A stretch of 64,000 bases of DNA from Aulosira sp. FACHB-615 (GTDB lineage: Bacteria > Cyanobacteriota > Cyanobacteriia > Cyanobacteriales > Nostocaceae): assembly GCF_014698045.1 (NCBI RefSeq), contig NZ_JACJSE010000028.1, forward strand, positions 16,952-80,951, read 5' to 3'. How positions within the stretch are numbered: position 1 is the stretch's first letter; every line of letters begins with the position of its first letter. Made by a program: the position numbers and the translations under genes. Under the pieces are notes generated by a model. The model worked only from the letters and a program-made list of their open reading frames with translations, did not search any database and was not told the DNA's origin. Of the stretch, positions 60,860-64,000 are shown piece by piece.

Positions 60860-62482
60860 TCAGTTAAGGTTTCGATACCGCGCAGTTTTCAATGACTTGG
60901 TTGGTGCTTGAGCGAACGCACTAGAAGCCGCCCTTGCAGTTTTCGCCCAGTCTCTCATTCGCTCTACCGCCGCCGCATCCTGTACAGCCAGTGGTGTAAT
61001 CGTCTGCCGACAAGCCTCCAGATCACCCAAAGTCACCTGCTGCGGTCTGCCTTCATCAAACGCCAACAGCGCAGCTTCAGCAGCCAGCGTTTCCAATTCA
61101 GCACCGGAGAATTGGGCGGTGTTAGCAGCTACAGCCTCTAAATACTCATCCTCAATCGCAATCCCAAAGCGATGCAGATGAATGCTGAGGATTTGCGCCC
61201 GTTCTGGTTCAGATGGCAAATCTACAAAGAAATTTTCATCAAAACGTCCTTTCCTTTTGAGTTCGGGCGGTAATGCCGAAATGTCGTTGCAGGTGGCGAC
61301 AACAAACACCCCAGCAGTACACTCAGACATAAAGGTGAGGATAGATCCAAGAATCCTTTGAGAAACACCACTTGTGTCACCACTACCAGACAAAGCCTTT
61401 TCTATTTCGTCAACCCACAAGACACACGGTGCAATAGCTTCGGCAGTTTTCAAAGCTCGTTTAACGTTGCCCTCAGATTCCCCAACTAGAGAACCCAGGA
61501 GGGACGCAATATCAAGCTGGAGTAGTGGTAAATTCAGTATATTGGCGATGTTCTTTGCAAGTAATGTTTTTCCTGTACCCGGAACTCCAGCCAACAACAC
61601 ACCTTTAGGCTGAGGCAGATGTAACAGCCTTGCCTCTTGTGTAAACAACCGCCGCCGACGATTCAACCACTCACGCAATAAATCCAAACCGCCAAAGGGA
61701 ATTGTCGCTGGTTTTCCTAGCTCAATACCCATTTGTGAGAGCAGCCGAGTCTTATACTGCACAGCTAATGGTGTCACAGTGGCATCAATAGTAATACCAT
61801 TGCGATTCAAACGCTCTTTTACCGTCAGTCTCAAGAAATCGCTGATTTCTTCGAGAGTCAAGCCTAGTGCAGCACGAGCTAAGGATTCTTTCTCGGATGT
61901 TGTTAAGGCAACGGTGAACTTGACTTGTTGCTCTTGCGCCGACTCACCTAAATACTGCAAATACGCATCAAGATGTTCTTGGATTTGCTCAACGGTGGGC
62001 AGTGGCACTTCTGCAAACGGGATTAGCCTTACCAAAGACTCGTGCAGTTGGATGTTTTGACCCAAGAAGATGATGCGTTTTTCGGTGGGTTTCAACCTGT
62101 GATAAAGGTTTTTCACCCGTGTCAGGATTTCCCAAGATAACTGCGGCGAGTTCTTTCCAATAAATGGGTGAACGTCACTCAGGATGAATACGCCGTTGCT
62201 TGTAAAGTTATTGATGTACTCGAAGATATAAAGAAGCGGATCTGCTTGCGGCGGTCTTTTGTACTCTGGCACAGACTTAAACACCAAACCACCATCAGCA
62301 GCAATCTGACATTGTTCCAGGCTGGAAACTCCCAAATTCCAGAAGAATGTCGGGCATTTGAGTTTCTCGTCAGCTTGGGTTGAAAGCCACTGAATAATCG
62401 TGGCTTCTTCTGGGGCGAGTACCTCAAGGGCTGCAATCGGGATTTGTGAATCCAGGGTGGTGAAGAGATTGTTCAGATTCAT
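60860..62482 (-). CDS. Ycf46-like AAA+ ATPase (540 aa)
   Basis: The AAA core has Walker A GVPGTGKT (about residues 295-302), Walker B VLWVDEIEKAL and the sensor VVATCNDISALPPELKRKGR with a following arginine-rich strand. The first 250 residues are the helical front common to Ycf46-type proteins (LDSQIPIAALEVLAPEEATI). Such ATPases are encoded in cyanobacterial and plastid genomes and help inorganic carbon or stress responses in some cases; substrate unknown. In this window it follows DUF2997 and two DUF1257 genes, a set often found together. Confidence 0.88.
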   Translation of the reverse strand: MNLNNLFTTLDSQIPIAALEVLAPEEATIIQWLSTQADEKLKCPTFFWNLGVSSLEQCQIAADGGLVFKSVPEYKRPPQADPLLYIFEYINNFTSNGVFILSDVHPFIGKNSPQLSWEILTRVKNLYHRLKPTEKRIIFLGQNIQLHESLVRLIPFAEVPLPTVEQIQEHLDAYLQYLGESAQEQQVKFTVALTTSEKESLARAALGLTLEEISDFLRLTVKERLNRNGITIDATVTPLAVQYKTRLLSQMGIELGKPATIPFGGLDLLREWLNRRRRLFTQEARLLHLPQPKGVLLAGVPGTGKTLLAKNIANILNLPLLQLDIASLLGSLVGESEGNVKRALKTAEAIAPCVLWVDEIEKALSGSGDTSGVSQRILGSILTFMSECTAGVFVVATCNDISALPPELKRKGRFDENFFVDLPSEPERAQILSIHLHRFGIAIEDEYLEAVAANTAQFSGAELETLAAEAALLAFDEGRPQQVTLGDLEACRQTITPLAVQDAAAVERMRDWAKTARAASSAFAQAPTKSLKTARYRNLN

Positions 62483-62726
62483 GTTTATACGGTATTGGTG
62501 ATAGTTCTTCGTGAGTACTAACCAGTTGGATTAGCACCTGATAACCTTCGGCATCGCCGTCGAATGCTTCTGCTACGCCGTTATTGTCTCGGTAAGAGAT
62601 CGCCGCCACTATTGCGTTTAACAACACACTCAAGCCCTCAGTATTAGCCTTGATGATTACGGGCTGGCGTGGTTTTTGCTGGGAGTAGATATGAATAAAA
62701 GGGTATTCTTGAGGCAAGTTGTTCAT
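62424..62726 (-). CDS. Hypothetical protein overlapping the ATPase start (100 aa)
   Basis: The central part (KANTEGLSVLLNAIVAAISY and AFDGDAEGYQVLIQLVSTHE) reads as a real soluble domain. The last residues overlap the start of the AAA ATPase gene by 59 bp in another frame, which suggests translational coupling. I cannot name a family. Its neighbours are DUF2997 and DUF1257 genes. Confidence 0.6.
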   Translation of the reverse strand: MNNLPQEYPFIHIYSQQKPRQPVIIKANTEGLSVLLNAIVAAISYRDNNGVAEAFDGDAEGYQVLIQLVSTHEELSPIPYKHESEQSLHHPGFTNPDCSP

Positions 62727-62740
62727 AATGCGCTTTTTTC

Positions 62741-62762
62741 GGAGGGATTGGCTGATCCCTCC
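62741..62762. repeat. Hairpin between the 100-aa and DUF2997 genes
   Basis: GGAGGGAT and ATCCCTCC pair around a 6-base loop. A T-run follows only in the plus direction, opposite to the genes, so it is unlikely to stop their transcription. It may shape the message between the two genes. Confidence 0.6.
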
Positions 62763-62770
62763 TTTTTGCT

Positions 62771-62977
62771 TTACTGTCTTAATCTGGTTTGATGGTTACT
62801 GGTAGTTCTGAGTTGTTGGGTTTCGGCTTCTTCTTTGAAGGTGCGATCGCCCACAACACCCAAAGCTTCTTCAAACGGCTGTGTAGCTTCCAGGCAAGAT
62901 AGCCCCTCAAACCCTTCCGCTTCCACTCGCACTTCACCGGTTTTGCTGTCAAAATGAATTAATACTGAGCGTTCCAT
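62771..62977 (-). CDS. DUF2997 family protein (68 aa)
   Basis: The sequence VLIHFDSKTGEVRVEAEGFE followed by LSCLEATQPFEEALG matches the small DUF2997 family, in which a short strand pair precedes a Cys and a helix. Its function is unknown. DUF2997 genes usually stand next to DUF1257 genes, as here with a 3-bp gap, and near a Ycf46-type ATPase. Confidence 0.75.
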   Translation of the reverse strand: MERSVLIHFDSKTGEVRVEAEGFEGLSCLEATQPFEEALGVVGDRTFKEEAETQQLRTTSNHQTRLRQ

Positions 62978-62980
62978 GAA

Positions 62981-63424
62981 TTACCTCCTAGCGTATTGTT
63001 TGGTTTCCTGGTGTCCAGCAAAGGTTAAACGCAGGGTTTGCACTGACCCATTACTGGTTTCGGTGATTGTGCATTCGCCAAATCTTTCACGCAATTCTTC
63101 AGCTTTCGCCATCACCATCCGCCGTCCGTAAGCTGGCATCAACTGAGTAGCGTAGAATTTGCCTCCGAGTCGTCTGATGACTTCATACTCGTCCTGAATC
63201 ATTTCGTACTCCGAGCCATTGAACTTAAACCCCATATCTGCACGGGCATTGAAGCTTGAGCCAGGGACGATGATTTCTGCACGTTTTCCTTGCGAATCAC
63301 CGTAATAGCCTTTGAGTGGTTGTGGTATTTCGTGGACTTGCGCTTTGAGATTCAAGTCCTCTAAGGCTTGCACAAGACACTCACGATTGATTAGCTTTGT
63401 TTTGACCGTCGAGAAATGAGACAT
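62981..63424 (-). CDS. DUF1257 (Ycf35-like) protein, copy 1 (147 aa)
   Basis: The opening MSHFSTVKTKLINRECLVQA and the later segment with KGYYGDSQGKRAEIIVPG are the DUF1257/Ycf35 signature. The middle (GSEYEMIQDEYEVIRRLGGK) fits the family. Function is unknown, but the gene is present in cyanobacteria and red-algal plastids. It is 3 bp downstream of a second DUF1257 gene, clearly a tandem pair. Confidence 0.85.
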   Translation of the reverse strand: MSHFSTVKTKLINRECLVQALEDLNLKAQVHEIPQPLKGYYGDSQGKRAEIIVPGSSFNARADMGFKFNGSEYEMIQDEYEVIRRLGGKFYATQLMPAYGRRMVMAKAEELRERFGECTITETSNGSVQTLRLTFAGHQETKQYARR

Positions 63425-63427
63425 CTG

Positions 63428-63865
63428 TTATCTCCGTATAGTTTGAGTTGGTAAAACGACGCGAACAGTAGTGATAGAATCATGAGTTTTCGTTTCTACC
63501 ACTTCACCACCCATTTGCGTAGCAATCTTAGGTAGGTACAGGTTGATGTATTCTTGTTGGAGCTTGGGTAAGAAATTTTGACCTAACCCTTGACCTGCTT
63601 TGGAGAGTCCTGCGCCTTGGTCATACTCGCTAATCAGACATTCGTATTCAGTCCCTTTCCAGTAAAAGCCTAAATCGTTGCTGAGACTGCTGATTTGGTT
63701 TCGGGGTACGACTATGTGGGCTGTTTGCTCTCTCCTGTCACCTCTATAGCCAGATAAATTCACTGGCTGATCATGGATTTGTGGGTAGAAACCAAAACGC
63801 TGTAATGCTTCGACCAAACAGGATTGGTCTTTAAACTTGATAGCGATTTTTGAGAAATGTGACAT
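63428..63865 (-). CDS. DUF1257 (Ycf35-like) protein, copy 2 (145 aa)
   Basis: It has the same opening (MSHFSKIAIKFKDQSCLVEA) and core (LSGYRGDRREQTAHIVVPRN) as its neighbour but differs widely elsewhere, so the duplication is old. It is the first gene of the run toward the AAA ATPase. The upstream region starts at 63866. Confidence 0.83.
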   Translation of the reverse strand: MSHFSKIAIKFKDQSCLVEALQRFGFYPQIHDQPVNLSGYRGDRREQTAHIVVPRNQISSLSNDLGFYWKGTEYECLISEYDQGAGLSKAGQGLGQNFLPKLQQEYINLYLPKIATQMGGEVVETKTHDSITTVRVVLPTQTIRR

Positions 63866-64000
63866 ATTTAAAACATCAAAGAAATATCAATACCTTCGCC
63901 AAAATAAGAGGATGAAGAGAGAGGGCTGATGTAGTAGAGTTATTGTCTTCCCAAACGACAACTCAAAAGCCACAACAAGCCCATGCCCGATATCTTATCA
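63866..64000 (-). promoter_or_regulatory. Upstream region of the DUF1257/AAA gene run
   Basis: These 135 bases precede the first DUF1257 gene and reach the window edge. No gene frame is evident. A promoter is expected here, but I see no clear boxes. Confidence 0.35.

Overview
The window is from a filamentous, probably Nostoc-type cyanobacterium, most likely a large plasmid or an accessory island. The evidence is many GCGATCGC (HIP1) octamers, cyanobacterial families (NACHT, CHAT, pentapeptide, DUF1822, DUF1257/Ycf35, DUF2997, Ycf46-like AAA), interspersed short repeats, several worn insertion sequences, and plasmid-style regulatory genes. I found no tRNA, rRNA, ribosomal protein or other clear housekeeping gene, and no CRISPR array.

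Layout. 1-3.4 kb: a NACHT (STAND NTPase) gene cut in two by an IS630-type element, an IS110 scrap, and a 5'-truncated copy of a plasmid gene. 3.4-12.6 kb (minus strand): a cluster of two CHAT (caspase-like) protease genes, a TPR protein and a membrane pentapeptide-repeat protein. 12.6-13.2 kb: gene fragments. 13.4-15.3 kb: a secreted-type TPR protein built of fourteen near-identical 120-bp units. 15.5-18.9 kb: a TMEM175-like fragment, an Rpn-type nuclease, an antirepressor-like gene and a plasmid winged-helix-like gene. 19.3-23.9 kb: an orphan RHS/YD toxin tip with a predicted ADP-ribosyltransferase-like end, a possible immunity gene, and a TnpB element that cuts the 5' side of the RHS gene. 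24-29.8 kb: plasmid genes, including a ribbon-helix-helix regulator with palindromic operators, a ParB-like/coiled-coil protein carrying palindromes, and a second linker protein. 29.8-32.4 kb: transposase remnants and one intact transposase.

The main attraction is 32.4-55.6 kb. A 5001-residue adhesin-like/RHS protein ends in a second, different ART-like toxin domain. It is followed 4 bp later by a small helical-repeat gene that is a good immunity candidate. Upstream on the same strand lie an unknown 241-aa gene, an HlyD-type adaptor, an ABC exporter with cyclic-nucleotide-binding and C39-like domains, and a parvulin isomerase. I read this as a type I secretion system dedicated to a giant polymorphic toxin. 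The orphan RHS tip at 20-22.7 kb has a related core but a different toxin end.

55.7-64 kb (minus strand) is a tightly packed run of mostly small genes separated by hairpin terminators: a DnaQ-like exonuclease, a DUF1822 protein, a WGR-domain protein, a Ycf46-like AAA ATPase, a DUF2997 protein and two DUF1257 paralogues. This run looks like a plasmid core or maintenance segment.

All functional statements rest on reading motifs by eye. No database search was run.
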